Source: Phocaeicola vulgatus ATCC 8482 (GTDB taxonomy: Bacteria; Bacteroidota; Bacteroidia; Bacteroidales; Bacteroidaceae). Taken from it: a DNA stretch of 64,000 bases. The stretch lies in the NCBI RefSeq assembly GCF_000012825.1, contig NC_009614.1, positions 744,001 through 808,000 of the forward strand, read 5' to 3'. Made by a program: the position numbers and the translations under genes. The stretch's first letter is position 1, and each line of letters starts with the position of its first letter. The notes below the pieces were generated by a model, which had not been told where the DNA came from, made no database searches, and saw nothing but the letters and a program-made list of their open reading frames with translations. Below are positions 39,582 through 48,858 of the stretch, piece by piece.

Positions 39582-40664
39582 TCAGTCCAAATACAAATAA
39601 TCATAGTGTACCATAGGTTTCTGTCCATGTTTCCCCTGCAATGCACGCGCTTCTGCCGAATCAAATCCGATGCGTCCCACTCCTATCTGCCTGCCCCGGT
39701 GGTCTATGATTTTCACTATATCATCTTTTTCAAATTCCCCTTCTATGCGGACCACTCCCACAGGAAGCAGGCTTACCGCCTTCTGTCCTTTCAACACTTT
39801 CACGGCCTGTTCGTTCAAATGCAACTCGCCTTTGGCAAAGCCTTCGCTATGGGCAATCCACTTTTTCACGCTGGATACTCCGCCTTCTGCCGGAATAAAG
39901 CGTGTACAAACCGTCTCTGCCGGATGTTGCAGCAAATCGACCAGGATATGGTCTTTCTTGCCATTGGCTATAATGACGGTAATGCCCTCATCGGCCACCT
40001 TACGGGCAATGGTAGTCTTTGTCAGCATACCGCCCCGGCCGAATCCCGATTTCTCCGTCTGTATATAGTCCGAAAGATCCTTTCCCTGCTCCACCTCGCG
40101 TATCACCTGCGTACCGGGGGTAGAAGGAGAGCCATTGTATATGCCGTCAATATTGCTCAGTATGATTAATGCCTGCATATCCATCATGGAAGCGATCATT
40201 CCCGAAAGCTCGTCATTGTCTGTAAACATCAGTTCGGTGACCGAAATGGTATCATTCTCATTTACGATAGGTATGACACCGTTCTCCAGCATCACCATCA
40301 TGCAGTTGCGCTGGTTCAGGTAATGACGGCGCGTGCCGAAACTTTCTTTCGTAGTCAGCACCTGCCCGACGGGAATACCGTGTTCGCGAAACAGCTCATA
40401 GTACCGGTTGATCAGTTTTGCCTGGCCCACCGCCGAGAAAAGCTGCCTTTGCTCCACGCTATCCAATTTCTTGGAAGGCTTGATCTCGCTGCGTCCCGAA
40501 GCTACCGCCCCGGATGAAATCAGAATGACTTCCACCCCGGCTTTGCGCAATTCCGCCACCTGGTCTACCAATGCCGACATACGCGTCACATCCAGCGTAC
40601 CGTCTTTACGCGCCAACACATTACTACCGATCTTTACTGCTATTCTTGTAAACTGAACTGCCAT
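39582..40664 (-). CDS. proB: Glutamate 5-kinase
   Basis: About 360 residues. The start is taken at MAVQFTRIAVKIGSNVLA, since the 22 residues upstream are non-conserved and overlap the promoter. The amino-acid kinase domain (VILISSGAVASGRSE, IPIVNENDTISV, LSNIDGIYNG) is followed by a C-terminal PUA domain (about 275-360). It makes gamma-glutamyl phosphate for proA. This is normally the step inhibited by proline. It is the first gene of the proB-proA-argF' run. Confidence 0.95.
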   Translation of the reverse strand: MAVQFTRIAVKIGSNVLARKDGTLDVTRMSALVDQVAELRKAGVEVILISSGAVASGRSEIKPSKKLDSVEQRQLFSAVGQAKLINRYYELFREHGIPVGQVLTTKESFGTRRHYLNQRNCMMVMLENGVIPIVNENDTISVTELMFTDNDELSGMIASMMDMQALIILSNIDGIYNGSPSTPGTQVIREVEQGKDLSDYIQTEKSGFGRGGMLTKTTIARKVADEGITVIIANGKKDHILVDLLQHPAETVCTRFIPAEGGVSSVKKWIAHSEGFAKGELHLNEQAVKVLKGQKAVSLLPVGVVRIEGEFEKDDIVKIIDHRGRQIGVGRIGFDSAEARALQGKHGQKPMVHYDYLYLD

Positions 40665-40686
40665 TTCTCTTGTTATTTTAGAAACA

Positions 40687-40694
40687 CAAATATA
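40687..40694 (-). promoter_or_regulatory. Probable -7 element of the proB-proA-argF' operon
   Basis: Minus-strand TATATTTG matches TAnnTTTG, 22 bases before the proB ATG; a TTTG lies 24 bases further upstream, which is slightly long. Confidence 0.5.
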
Positions 40695-40748
40695 GATATT
40701 AAAATCAATCTGTAAAGTCAAATAAGCCAAAAATTAACCTTTATCGTA

Positions 40749-40780
40749 TTTGTGTGCATGTATTTTAATTCTCATCTTTG
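40749..40780 (+). promoter_or_regulatory. Probable promoter of the HAD phosphatase gene
   Basis: TTTG, 20 bases, then CATCTTTG: one mismatch from the Bacteroides consensus, 42 bases before the start codon and divergent from proB. Confidence 0.6.
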
Positions 40781-40822
40781 CAAAATGAAAATATATAACG
40801 ATAATATTCAATAGGCAAACGT

Positions 40823-41605
40823 ATGGTTAAAGCTATTTTTTTCGATATTGACGGTACACTGGTTTCTTTTGAAACACATAAGATTCCTGCTTCGACCCAA
40901 GAAGCATTAAAGGCACTCCGTGATAAAGGCATTAAAATATTTATTGCTACCGGACGCCCACAATGTTTAATAAACAACCTGGGTGACTTAGAGTTTGACG
41001 GGTATATCACCGTAAACGGAAGCTATTGTTTTACCGCCGGCCACCAGCCCATTTATAAAGGTTGCATCCCGCAAGAAGACATTGAACGGCTAATAACTTT
41101 TCAACAGAAATATCCGGTACCTTTCGTTTTTGCATACGGCAATGAAATGTTCGTCACTGAAGTGAATGACAGAGTACAGGCTGTTTCCGATCTGATTGAA
41201 ATTCCTGTTCCCCCTGTCGCCTCCATAGAAGAAGCCCGTGGAAAAGACATCCTGCAAATAATGGGGTACTTTACGGACGAAGAGGAAAAAGAAACAGATA
41301 TATTCGGCAAAGTGCTGACCCATTGCGAACCGATGCGCTGGTATCCATTGTTTGCCGACATCATTGCACGGGGCAACAGTAAAAGTACGGGAATAGACAA
41401 AGTGCTGGCATATTTTGACATTGACCTGAAAGACACCATGGCTTTCGGTGACGGCGGCAATGATATTCCCATGCTGAAACACGTAGCCACAGGGATAGCT
41501 ATGGGAAACGCCGAACCTCATGTCAAAGCTGTGGCCGACTATGTGACCACCTCCGTAGATGAAGACGGAATAGCCAATGCGTTGAAACATTTCGGATTAA
41601 TCTAA
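40823..41605 (+). CDS. Cof-type HAD-superfamily phosphatase
   Basis: A 260-residue HAD-IIB (Cof) hydrolase. Motif I is FFDIDGTLVS, motif III lysine lies in RGNSKSTGIDKVL, and motif IV is MAFGDGGNDIPML. A cap domain is inserted at about residues 85-190. Such enzymes dephosphorylate sugar phosphates, FMN or pyridoxal phosphate; the substrate cannot be told. It is monocistronic between divergent proB and GH92. Confidence 0.9.
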   Translation: MVKAIFFDIDGTLVSFETHKIPASTQEALKALRDKGIKIFIATGRPQCLINNLGDLEFDGYITVNGSYCFTAGHQPIYKGCIPQEDIERLITFQQKYPVPFVFAYGNEMFVTEVNDRVQAVSDLIEIPVPPVASIEEARGKDILQIMGYFTDEEEKETDIFGKVLTHCEPMRWYPLFADIIARGNSKSTGIDKVLAYFDIDLKDTMAFGDGGNDIPMLKHVATGIAMGNAEPHVKAVADYVTTSVDEDGIANALKHFGLI

Positions 41606-41773
41606 AGAAGGTTCGATAAAAGGAAAATGAATGCAGAGAGTATCCTCATGAGAGATCCCAAACTAAGGTTTTTCATGTCGTTTATTAATTTAAGAGATGC
41701 AAAGATATTCATTTACTTCTTATTAATTCGTTTCTTGTTTTGATTTCTTGACCCATTTTTCCAGAAAACTCTT

Positions 41774-41781
41774 TATCTTTA
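41774..41781 (+). promoter_or_regulatory. Possible -7 element of the GH92 gene
   Basis: TATCTTTA is one mismatch from TAnnTTTG and lies 27 bases before the GH92 ATG. The rest of the 41606-41808 gap shows nothing I recognise. Confidence 0.3.
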
Positions 41782-41808
41782 CGCAAAATATTTATTAATT
41801 GCGAATCT

Positions 41809-44001
41809 ATGAAGAAAACCAATTCTATCCTTTGCGCATTTGTATTGGCAGGCTCGCTCTTCGGCTGTTCCACAACACAGCAGAAGACAGGCGAAACTGA
41901 CTACACGCAGTATGTTAACACGTTCATCGGAGCAGCAGACAACGGACATACCTTTCCCGGTGCCTGCCGTCCTTTCGGCATGATCCAGACAAGCCCCGTA
42001 ACCGGAGCTGTCGGCTGGAGATATTGTTCGGAATATGTGTACACCGACTCCCTGATATGGGGATTTACCCAGACACACCTTAATGGAACAGGGTGTATGG
42101 ACCTGGGAGACATCCTGGTGATGCCGGTTACCGGAACACGCGCCCGTGCCTGGGACGCTTATCGCAGCCACTTCCCCAAAGACAAGGAAGCAGCGACTCC
42201 CGGATACTACACCGTAGAGCTGGCCGACCCCGGCGTGAAGGCCGAACTGACCGCCTCTCCCCATGCCGCCCTGCACCGTTATACCTATCATAACGCCGAC
42301 TCGGCATCTGTATTGATTGACCTTCAGCACGGACCTGCGTGGAACGAAAACCAATACCATTCGCAAGTACAAAGTTGCGAAACCAATTGGGAAGATGCAC
42401 AAACCTTGACCGGACATGTACGCAACAGCGTATGGGTGAACCAAGATTACTTTTTTGTTATGAAGTTCAATCGTCCCGTCATAGATACCCTGTATCTGCC
42501 CATGGCCGAAACTGAAAAAGGGAAACGCATCATCGCTACTTTTGACATGAAGCCGGGAGAGGAACTGCTGATGAAAGTAGCCATGTCCACCACCGGCGTG
42601 GATGGAGCCAAGAAGAATATGGAAGCGGAAATAGCCGACTGGAATTTTGAAGGAGTGAAGCAAGCAGCCCACAACGAATGGAACAATTATCTGAGCCGCA
42701 TTGAAGTAACCGGTACGGATGACGAGAAGACCAACTTCTATACCAGCTTCTACCATGCCCTGATACAGCCCAACCAAATCTCGGACGTAGACGGATGGTA
42801 CCGTAATGCAGCCGATTCCATCGTTAAAGCCGGTAACGGAGCTTTTTATTCCACTTTCTCTTTATGGGACACTTATCGTGCCGCCCATCCGTTTTACACC
42901 TTAATGGTTCCTGAAAAAGTAGACGGATTCGTCAATTCATTGGTAGAACAGGCTGAAGTACAGGGCTTCCTGCCTATCTGGGGACTTTGGGGAAAAGAAA
43001 ATTATTGCATGGTGGGCAACCATGGAGTATCCGTAGTAGCCGAAGCCTATCGCAAAGGTTTCCGCGGTTTTGACGCCGAACGAGCTTTCAATGCTATTAA
43101 AAAGACCCAGACAACATCTCACAAGTTGAAATCCGACTGGGAAACTTATATGAAATATGGCTATCTGCCCACCGACTTGATTCAGACAGAATCCGTATCT
43201 TCCACATTGGAGTCGGTTTATGACGACTATGCCGCCGCCGACATGGCCAAACGAATGGGCAAAGAAGAAGACGCAGCTTATTTTGCCAAACGTGCCGACT
43301 TCTATAAGAATCTGTTTGATACGAAAACCCAGTTCATGCGTCCGCGAAAAGCAGACGGAACTTGGAAATCTCCGTTCAATCCCAGTCAGGTAGGACACTC
43401 GGAAAGCGTGGGAGGTGACTATACCGAAGGAAACGCATGGCAGTACACTTGGCACGTACAACACGATGTACCGGGATTGATCGGGTTATTTGGCGGGGAA
43501 CAACCATTCCTGACCAAACTGGATTCATTATTCACCCTGAAACTGGAAACCACCCAAGCGGATGTGACCGGTCTGATCGGTCAATATGCACATGGCAATG
43601 AACCAAGCCATCACATTACCTATTTATATACGCTGGCAGGCCGTCCCGAACGTACCCAGGAACTGATCCGCGAAATCTTTAATACTCAATATCGCCCCGA
43701 ACCCGATGGACTGTGCGGCAATGATGATTGCGGACAGATGTCAGCATGGTATATGTTCTCGGCTATGGGATTCTATCCGGTGGATCCGGTAAGCGGCAAT
43801 TATGTATTCGGTGCTCCGCAGATGCCAGAATTCGTATTGCACCTGGCAGACGGAAAGACTTTCACCATTATTGCCGAAGGATTATCAAAGGAACACAAGT
43901 ATATTGACAGCATCACCCTGAATGGAGAACCTTATGCAAAGAATTATATTTCTCATGAAGATATCCTGAAAGGAGGAACGCTGATTTATAAGATGAAATA
44001 A
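41809..44001 (+). CDS. GH92 alpha-mannosidase, lipoprotein
   Basis: A 730-residue GH92 exo-alpha-mannosidase with a lipoprotein signal (GSLFGCSTT). The family opening YVNTFIGAADNGHTFPGA and PFGMIQTSP is present. The calcium-dependent catalytic region has HGNEPSHHITYLY (about residue 595, carrying the presumed general acid Glu) and DDCGQMSAWYMFSAMGFYP (about 639, presumed base Asp). The family removes alpha-1,2-, 1,3- or 1,4-linked mannose from N-glycans, depending on the subfamily. It is convergent with the rest of PUL 2 but fits its N-glycan theme. Confidence 0.95.
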   Translation: MKKTNSILCAFVLAGSLFGCSTTQQKTGETDYTQYVNTFIGAADNGHTFPGACRPFGMIQTSPVTGAVGWRYCSEYVYTDSLIWGFTQTHLNGTGCMDLGDILVMPVTGTRARAWDAYRSHFPKDKEAATPGYYTVELADPGVKAELTASPHAALHRYTYHNADSASVLIDLQHGPAWNENQYHSQVQSCETNWEDAQTLTGHVRNSVWVNQDYFFVMKFNRPVIDTLYLPMAETEKGKRIIATFDMKPGEELLMKVAMSTTGVDGAKKNMEAEIADWNFEGVKQAAHNEWNNYLSRIEVTGTDDEKTNFYTSFYHALIQPNQISDVDGWYRNAADSIVKAGNGAFYSTFSLWDTYRAAHPFYTLMVPEKVDGFVNSLVEQAEVQGFLPIWGLWGKENYCMVGNHGVSVVAEAYRKGFRGFDAERAFNAIKKTQTTSHKLKSDWETYMKYGYLPTDLIQTESVSSTLESVYDDYAAADMAKRMGKEEDAAYFAKRADFYKNLFDTKTQFMRPRKADGTWKSPFNPSQVGHSESVGGDYTEGNAWQYTWHVQHDVPGLIGLFGGEQPFLTKLDSLFTLKLETTQADVTGLIGQYAHGNEPSHHITYLYTLAGRPERTQELIREIFNTQYRPEPDGLCGNDDCGQMSAWYMFSAMGFYPVDPVSGNYVFGAPQMPEFVLHLADGKTFTIIAEGLSKEHKYIDSITLNGEPYAKNYISHEDILKGGTLIYKMK

Positions 44002-44018
44002 GATACCTTTTCATATAG

Positions 44019-44071
44019 ATGACGCAGATGACACGGATTTACCTTTAGTTTATCCTTGTTATCTGCGTCAT
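44019..44071. terminator. Hairpin between convergent GH92 and GH3
   Basis: Perfect 11-bp arms ATGACGCAGAT / ATCTGCGTCAT with a 31-base loop, between two genes that converge. It is probably a bidirectional terminator, though no strong T-run is adjacent. Confidence 0.5.
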
Positions 44072-44123
44072 TCGCATGAAAATACATCACAAAGCATCCG
44101 GATGGGTTCATCCGATTCTATCT

Positions 44124-46487
44124 CTATAACACAAACTCTCCTTCCAGCCGGATATCATTGGAAGCCGCACCTACCATCACTTTAAACTCTCCCGGCTCCA
44201 CCACATAATTCATCTCCGAATCATAGATGCCCAAATCATCTTTCTTCAAATGGAAAATCACTTGCCGGCTCTCTCCTTTCTTCAAGAAAATACGCTGAAA
44301 GGCCTTCAGCAACAAAGGAGGTTGTGAAACAGAAGCCACCTTGTCGCCAATATAAAGTTGCACCACTTCCTCGCCATCACGATTACCCGTATTGGTCACC
44401 GTACAAGCAACTGTCTGCAAAGTTTCCATCTCCGTGCCTTTTTGGAGTTCCAAACCACTATAAGTGAACCGGGTGTAACTCAAACCATACCCAAAAGCAT
44501 AAAGCGGTGTACCTTTGCTTTCCACATAATCGCGCTGCGTACCTTGTGAATAGAAAACAGGCAATTGTCCTTCACTGCGCGGAACAGACACCGGCAGACG
44601 TCCCGCCGGACTGTAATCGCCAAACAAAATGTCGGCAATTCCCATTCCTCCCTGTTCACCTGGATACCAAGCAGTCAGCAAAGCCTGTGCTTTCTCCGCC
44701 GCCAGATTCATATTCATGGTACGCCCCTGAATATACACAACCACCAAAGGCTTTCCCGTAGACGCCACGGCACTAATCAGCTTCTCCTGATCACCCAGCA
44801 AACGTAAAGAACTACGGTCGAACCCTTCTCCGCAATCCATATCGGGCAATGTCTTTGCATCTTCGGAAACGGTAGCAGCACCGGTACTGATGTATTTCGT
44901 CTTAAAATCACGGGCACTGGAACCGCCCACTACCAGCACTACCGCATCTGCTTTCTGTGCGGCTGCCACAGCAGCGGGAATATCAGTAGCAGTCGTATCG
45001 CGCACCGCACATCCCTTTACATAAGTTACCCGAGTGCTTTCCGATACAGCTGCACGTATGCCGTCCAGCACAGTAGCCACCTCTTCACGAACTTGGGGAG
45101 CGGTATAATCGCCCAACTGGTTGTACATTTCATCCGCATTAGGGCCGATGACCGCCAAATGTCCGATATGCTTGCTCAATGGCAACACTCCCTCATTCTT
45201 CAACAGCACTACCCCTTCACGAGCTACTTGCCGTGCCAGTTCCTTGTGTTCTTTAGAGTGAACCAGCTTCTTTGCCAATTCGGGCGACACATACGGATTC
45301 TCGAACAAGCCCATCTGAAACTTCAAACGAAGTACATTACCGACCGCCCTGTCCAGATCGGCCATGGTAATCAAGCCTTCTTCGTATGCCTTCTTCAAAT
45401 TTTTTCCAAAAGCATTTCCACCCAAATCCATATCCAGACCGGCTTTCAGTGCTTTCACTGCCGCCTCCTTGTTGTCCTTGGCGGCACGCATACCCACAAT
45501 ACCTTCTATACTGATCAAGTCCGAATAGACAAACCCTTTGAATCCCCATTGATTGCGCAACACATCAGTCAGCAATTCCTTGTTGGCAGTGCAAGGCACT
45601 CCGTCTATCGCATTGTAAGAAGTCATAAGGGTACCTGCTCCCTCCTTCACCGCTTTCCTGAAAGGAGGCAAGTATTCAGAAAGCAACTGGCGCATACCAC
45701 AATTGGCACGAGATCCGTTATGTCCGGATTCGGGTACACCGTATGCCGCAAAATGCTTCAATGTGGCATACAGATGCTTCCCGTCATTCTGCACTTTACC
45801 TTGCATTCCCTTCATCATAGCCACTCCCATGATGGTAGTCAGCACTGGGTCTTCCCCAAAGGTTTCCTCCATGCGTGACCAACGCGGCTCGCGAGCAACA
45901 TCCAGCACCGGACCATAACCAATGTTCGCCCCTTGCAAACGGGCTTCCAGGGCAATAGCTTCCCCCATTTTCAACATCAGCCCCTCGTTCCAGGTACTGG
46001 CAGCCGACAAAGCTGTGGGAAATACGGTAGTTCCGATAGCCATGTGTCCATGTGGGCACTCCTCGGCAAACAAAACCGGAATACCCAGCCTCGTTTCTTC
46101 CACAGCATATTTTTGAAGTGCATTCAATGCTTTTGCCGACAACTCAGGACTTAGTCCGGTTTCCAATGTCTTTTGTGTCCACGGATCCGCGCGAAGTACA
46201 GCCCAAAATGAGCCTACAGGTGCCTCTGCCATCTTCTTTTTATACAATTCGGATACCGTCACTTCATTCTTTCCCGTTTTGGTGTACATTTCCCAACCCA
46301 ACGGACAACATAACTGCCCCACCTTCTCTTCAATGGTCATCCGCCCCAACAAGTCCTTCACTCTATATTCTATAGGAACAGCTGCCTGTTTATAGAGCCA
46401 TTGCTGTGCCATAACCCGTCCGGTGCATAACATACCGGACAGGAGAAGCACTCCCGACAATAACTTCTTCCTTCTTACCATAATCAT
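44124..46487 (-). CDS. GH3 beta-glycosidase
   Basis: A 787-residue secreted GH3 enzyme (signal near GRVMAQQ). Domains: GH3 N-terminal barrel to about 390, alpha/beta sandwich 430-650, fibronectin III-like 690-780. The nucleophile is Asp 323 in GFVYSDLISIEG, and substrate residues KHFAAYGVPESGHNG are intact. GH3 covers beta-glucosidases, xylosidases and N-acetylglucosaminidases; a beta-glucosidase/xylosidase type fits the three-domain layout, and the true substrate is unknown. The start overlaps the stop of the broken GH29 gene (TAATG); an alternative ATG lies two codons in. Confidence 0.92.
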   Translation of the reverse strand: MIMVRRKKLLSGVLLLSGMLCTGRVMAQQWLYKQAAVPIEYRVKDLLGRMTIEEKVGQLCCPLGWEMYTKTGKNEVTVSELYKKKMAEAPVGSFWAVLRADPWTQKTLETGLSPELSAKALNALQKYAVEETRLGIPVLFAEECPHGHMAIGTTVFPTALSAASTWNEGLMLKMGEAIALEARLQGANIGYGPVLDVAREPRWSRMEETFGEDPVLTTIMGVAMMKGMQGKVQNDGKHLYATLKHFAAYGVPESGHNGSRANCGMRQLLSEYLPPFRKAVKEGAGTLMTSYNAIDGVPCTANKELLTDVLRNQWGFKGFVYSDLISIEGIVGMRAAKDNKEAAVKALKAGLDMDLGGNAFGKNLKKAYEEGLITMADLDRAVGNVLRLKFQMGLFENPYVSPELAKKLVHSKEHKELARQVAREGVVLLKNEGVLPLSKHIGHLAVIGPNADEMYNQLGDYTAPQVREEVATVLDGIRAAVSESTRVTYVKGCAVRDTTATDIPAAVAAAQKADAVVLVVGGSSARDFKTKYISTGAATVSEDAKTLPDMDCGEGFDRSSLRLLGDQEKLISAVASTGKPLVVVYIQGRTMNMNLAAEKAQALLTAWYPGEQGGMGIADILFGDYSPAGRLPVSVPRSEGQLPVFYSQGTQRDYVESKGTPLYAFGYGLSYTRFTYSGLELQKGTEMETLQTVACTVTNTGNRDGEEVVQLYIGDKVASVSQPPLLLKAFQRIFLKKGESRQVIFHLKKDDLGIYDSEMNYVVEPGEFKVMVGAASNDIRLEGEFVL

Positions 46488-47878
46488 TATTTCTTTAAAA
46501 CAAACGATAACGCTATCGGTTCATTCTCTATTCCCTTAGGCAAGGTAACCTCCACTTTATCGCCTTTCAAAACATATTTCACACGCTTATTCCCCTTCAA
46601 CAACTTCATGTTCCCTTTGGGCAAATTGCCCTTCCATTCAATGACCTCCGGCAACTTCTCGCCTTCGGGCAACGCATAAATAGCATATAAGGTCTTTCCA
46701 TCCTTATCAGCAGTAAACCATACATTACCATCCCGATACACCGGAGTTATACGGGTATTATAAATAGCTTTTCCATTGAAACGCAGCCACTTTCCTACTT
46801 CATGCAGACGTTTTGTCACTTCTTCCTCAATAACTCCATCCGCTGTAGGTCCTACTCCCAACAATAAGCATCCACCTTTAGCCGTAATCTCGCTTAAGAT
46901 ATTAATCACCTTTTGAGGTGACTTAAACGGTGCATTGGGAACCCATCCCCAGTCATTGCTCAGCGTGATGCAACTTTCCCACGGATAGTCCAGCTGTGTT
47001 TCAGGAATGCCGCGTTCTGGGGTCTGATAGTTCTCATTCTTGCCACGAATGCTACGGTCTACCGAAATCAAACCGGGATGTTGTTTGCGAGCCTTCTCTA
47101 AAATGCCATCCAGATTGATATCATCACCAGTTACCCAACCTCCGTCCAACCACAAAATATCAAAACTGCCATAACGAGTCATCAACTCATCCAGTTGGTT
47201 TTGTGTGAAGGTCTGATAATTCTTCCACCAATCCGGATGGTTCTCTTTTTTGTAGTTAATACGACGGTTGGCAGTAGCAAAATAAGGATTCCAGAACCAT
47301 TCACAATGCCAGTCTGGCTTGGAAAAATAACATCCCATCATAAAACCCTTCTTGCGGCAACCATCTCACCCATGAAACGCCACATCCTTACGCGGGTTAT
47401 TTTTGAACGGACCATTAGCTATAGAAAAATCAGTGTATTTAGAATCGAAAGTGCAAAAACCATCGTGATGCTTAGTTGTGAAAATCATGTATTTAATACC
47501 TGCATCCTGCATCACTTCCGCCCACTGTTCCGGATTAAAATTCACAGGATTCAATGAATCTTTCAAGCCCCAATACCATTTTTTATATTCATCATAAGGC
47601 AAATTTCCCTTACGGCTTATCCAATCCACATCTTCCGAACAAATGGACCATGACTCTACAATGCCCGGCACAGAGTACAAGCCCCAGTGAAACAACACTC
47701 CAAATTTTTGATCTTGCCATTTAGCCAGTTTATCCAATACTTGTTGATCAGTAGGCCACACATAATCCGTAGCCTTGGATTGTTGGTGCACAAATCCCTG
47801 CACCTGTTCCTGAGCACTCAAGCTCATTGAGAAAGTGACCAAAGCCACACATCCTAGTAGTTTCTTCAGGTTTTTCAT
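46487..47878 (-). pseudogene. GH29 alpha-L-fucosidase interrupted by an in-frame TGA
   Basis: The gene would encode about 463 residues but has one TGA codon (47366-47368) about 170 codons in; the same reading frame continues after it with no shift. The first part has a signal peptide (SMSLSAQEQ), LFHWGLYSVPG and FTTKHHDGFCTFD. The part after the stop has KKGFMMGCYFSKPDWHC, the nucleophile motif DILWLDGGWV and the rest of the barrel and C-terminal domain. Neither piece alone would be an active fucosidase. A restart at the paired ATG 24 bases after the TGA is possible but would lack the N-terminal barrel. Either a strain-specific nonsense mutation (TGG to TGA is the simplest single change) or a sequencing error. 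GH3 follows with a TAATG overlap. Confidence 0.85.
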
Positions 47879-48091
47879 AAATAATTTGTTCAAATACAAT
47901 ATTTTATAAAATAAATCATTTTGCTACCCCGGCAGGTTTCAACAATACAAACATGTAATAATGGATACTAAATCCGCTTTAAAATTAAAACAAAAGATTA
48001 ACTAAACAATATTCATTTTAGCTTTATTCAAATAATTCACCAACTTACAAACCGGTGATTTACAGAAAAGATACATTCTCCTATCACAATT

Positions 48092-48760
48092 TCATTGTTC
48101 CAATTCCATACAATAATCTAAAATGGAAAATACATCCAGAATGTCTTTCATATCTATTTTATGGTCTTTGGCAAATTTTCTGATCTCGTCTTTATGCCCA
48201 ATAAATATCTTTTCCAAATGTTTCAAAGATTTCACTTTTTCCAATTTCCCTTCTACCTTTATATAATACGTATTATCATTTTTCCGGCGATATACTTCCG
48301 TACTTCCTATCTTCTGACGTTCATAAGGGGTATACATCTCAGTTCCATTCAATCCCAGATCACTCATCTGCAAGTTCTTAACACTTCCTTGTGTCACTGT
48401 TCCCAGTGCTCCTTTGGAACCTATATTCACATCTTTCAACAACCAGTCAATGTAAACAACTCCCTCTTTCCTACATACGACTTCATAAAATCCTCTGCCC
48501 ACCGGAACAAATTTACGTTTTCCTATTATGACCGTATCAACTTGAGCAGGATTTGTCATCTCCATCATTTCCTCTCCCTGTCGAAAAAGCATTGTTTTGT
48601 TTGAAGCATCATAGTTAAGTGAAACGACAGAAACAGAATGATTACGAAATTTAATCTGGGCCTGAACAAAATCATTAAAGAGAAATATCCGTTTAAACTG
48701 CTGCGCAGAAACAGACAAAGAAAAAAAATATAAGATGAAAAAAGTTAGAAACGCTTTCAT
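48092..48760 (-). CDS. Secreted protein of unknown function (PUL 2)
   Basis: A 222-residue protein with a signal peptide (FSLSVSAQQ) and no lipobox, so it is periplasmic or surface-released. I do not recognise the family. The N-terminal two thirds is beta-rich, with VVSLNYDASNKTMLFRQGE and KRKFVPVGRGFYEVV. The C-terminal third is charged and helical (HLEKIFIGHKDEIRKFAKDH). It lies 98 bases downstream of a susD gene, after a hairpin, and 213 bases before the broken fucosidase gene; that gap shows nothing recognisable. The context suggests a PUL accessory role only. Confidence 0.7.
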   Translation of the reverse strand: MKAFLTFFILYFFSLSVSAQQFKRIFLFNDFVQAQIKFRNHSVSVVSLNYDASNKTMLFRQGEEMMEMTNPAQVDTVIIGKRKFVPVGRGFYEVVCRKEGVVYIDWLLKDVNIGSKGALGTVTQGSVKNLQMSDLGLNGTEMYTPYERQKIGSTEVYRRKNDNTYYIKVEGKLEKVKSLKHLEKIFIGHKDEIRKFAKDHKIDMKDILDVFSILDYCMELEQ

Positions 48761-48786
48761 TGGAGTTTACCTTAATTAATATAAGA

Positions 48787-48831
48787 AATAAAGGGGGAGA
48801 CAGAGAGAAATCTCTCTGTCTCCCCTTTATT
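48787..48831 (-). terminator. Long hairpin after susD of PUL 2
   Basis: Arms of 21-22 bases from AATAAAGGGGGAGACAG to CTGTCTCCCCTTTATT with one bulged G, around a very small loop, 28 bases past the susD stop. Strong terminator or processing hairpin separating susCD from the downstream genes. Confidence 0.8.
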
Positions 48832-48858
48832 CAAAAAAACAGTGAAGATCCGCCCATG

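Noticed and set aside
41779..42777. A 332-codon open frame antisense to the GH92 gene
   Set aside because: It lies inside a clear GH92 coding region, has no family motif, and its length follows from the codon usage of the sense gene.
46487..47878. Selenocysteine at the in-frame TGA of the GH29 gene
   Set aside because: GH29 enzymes have no selenocysteine site, the position is not catalytic, and no SECIS-like hairpin or sel gene is seen.
46487..47899. Two separate real genes instead of one broken fucosidase
   Set aside because: The frame is the same on both sides and each part has only half of the GH29 barrel.
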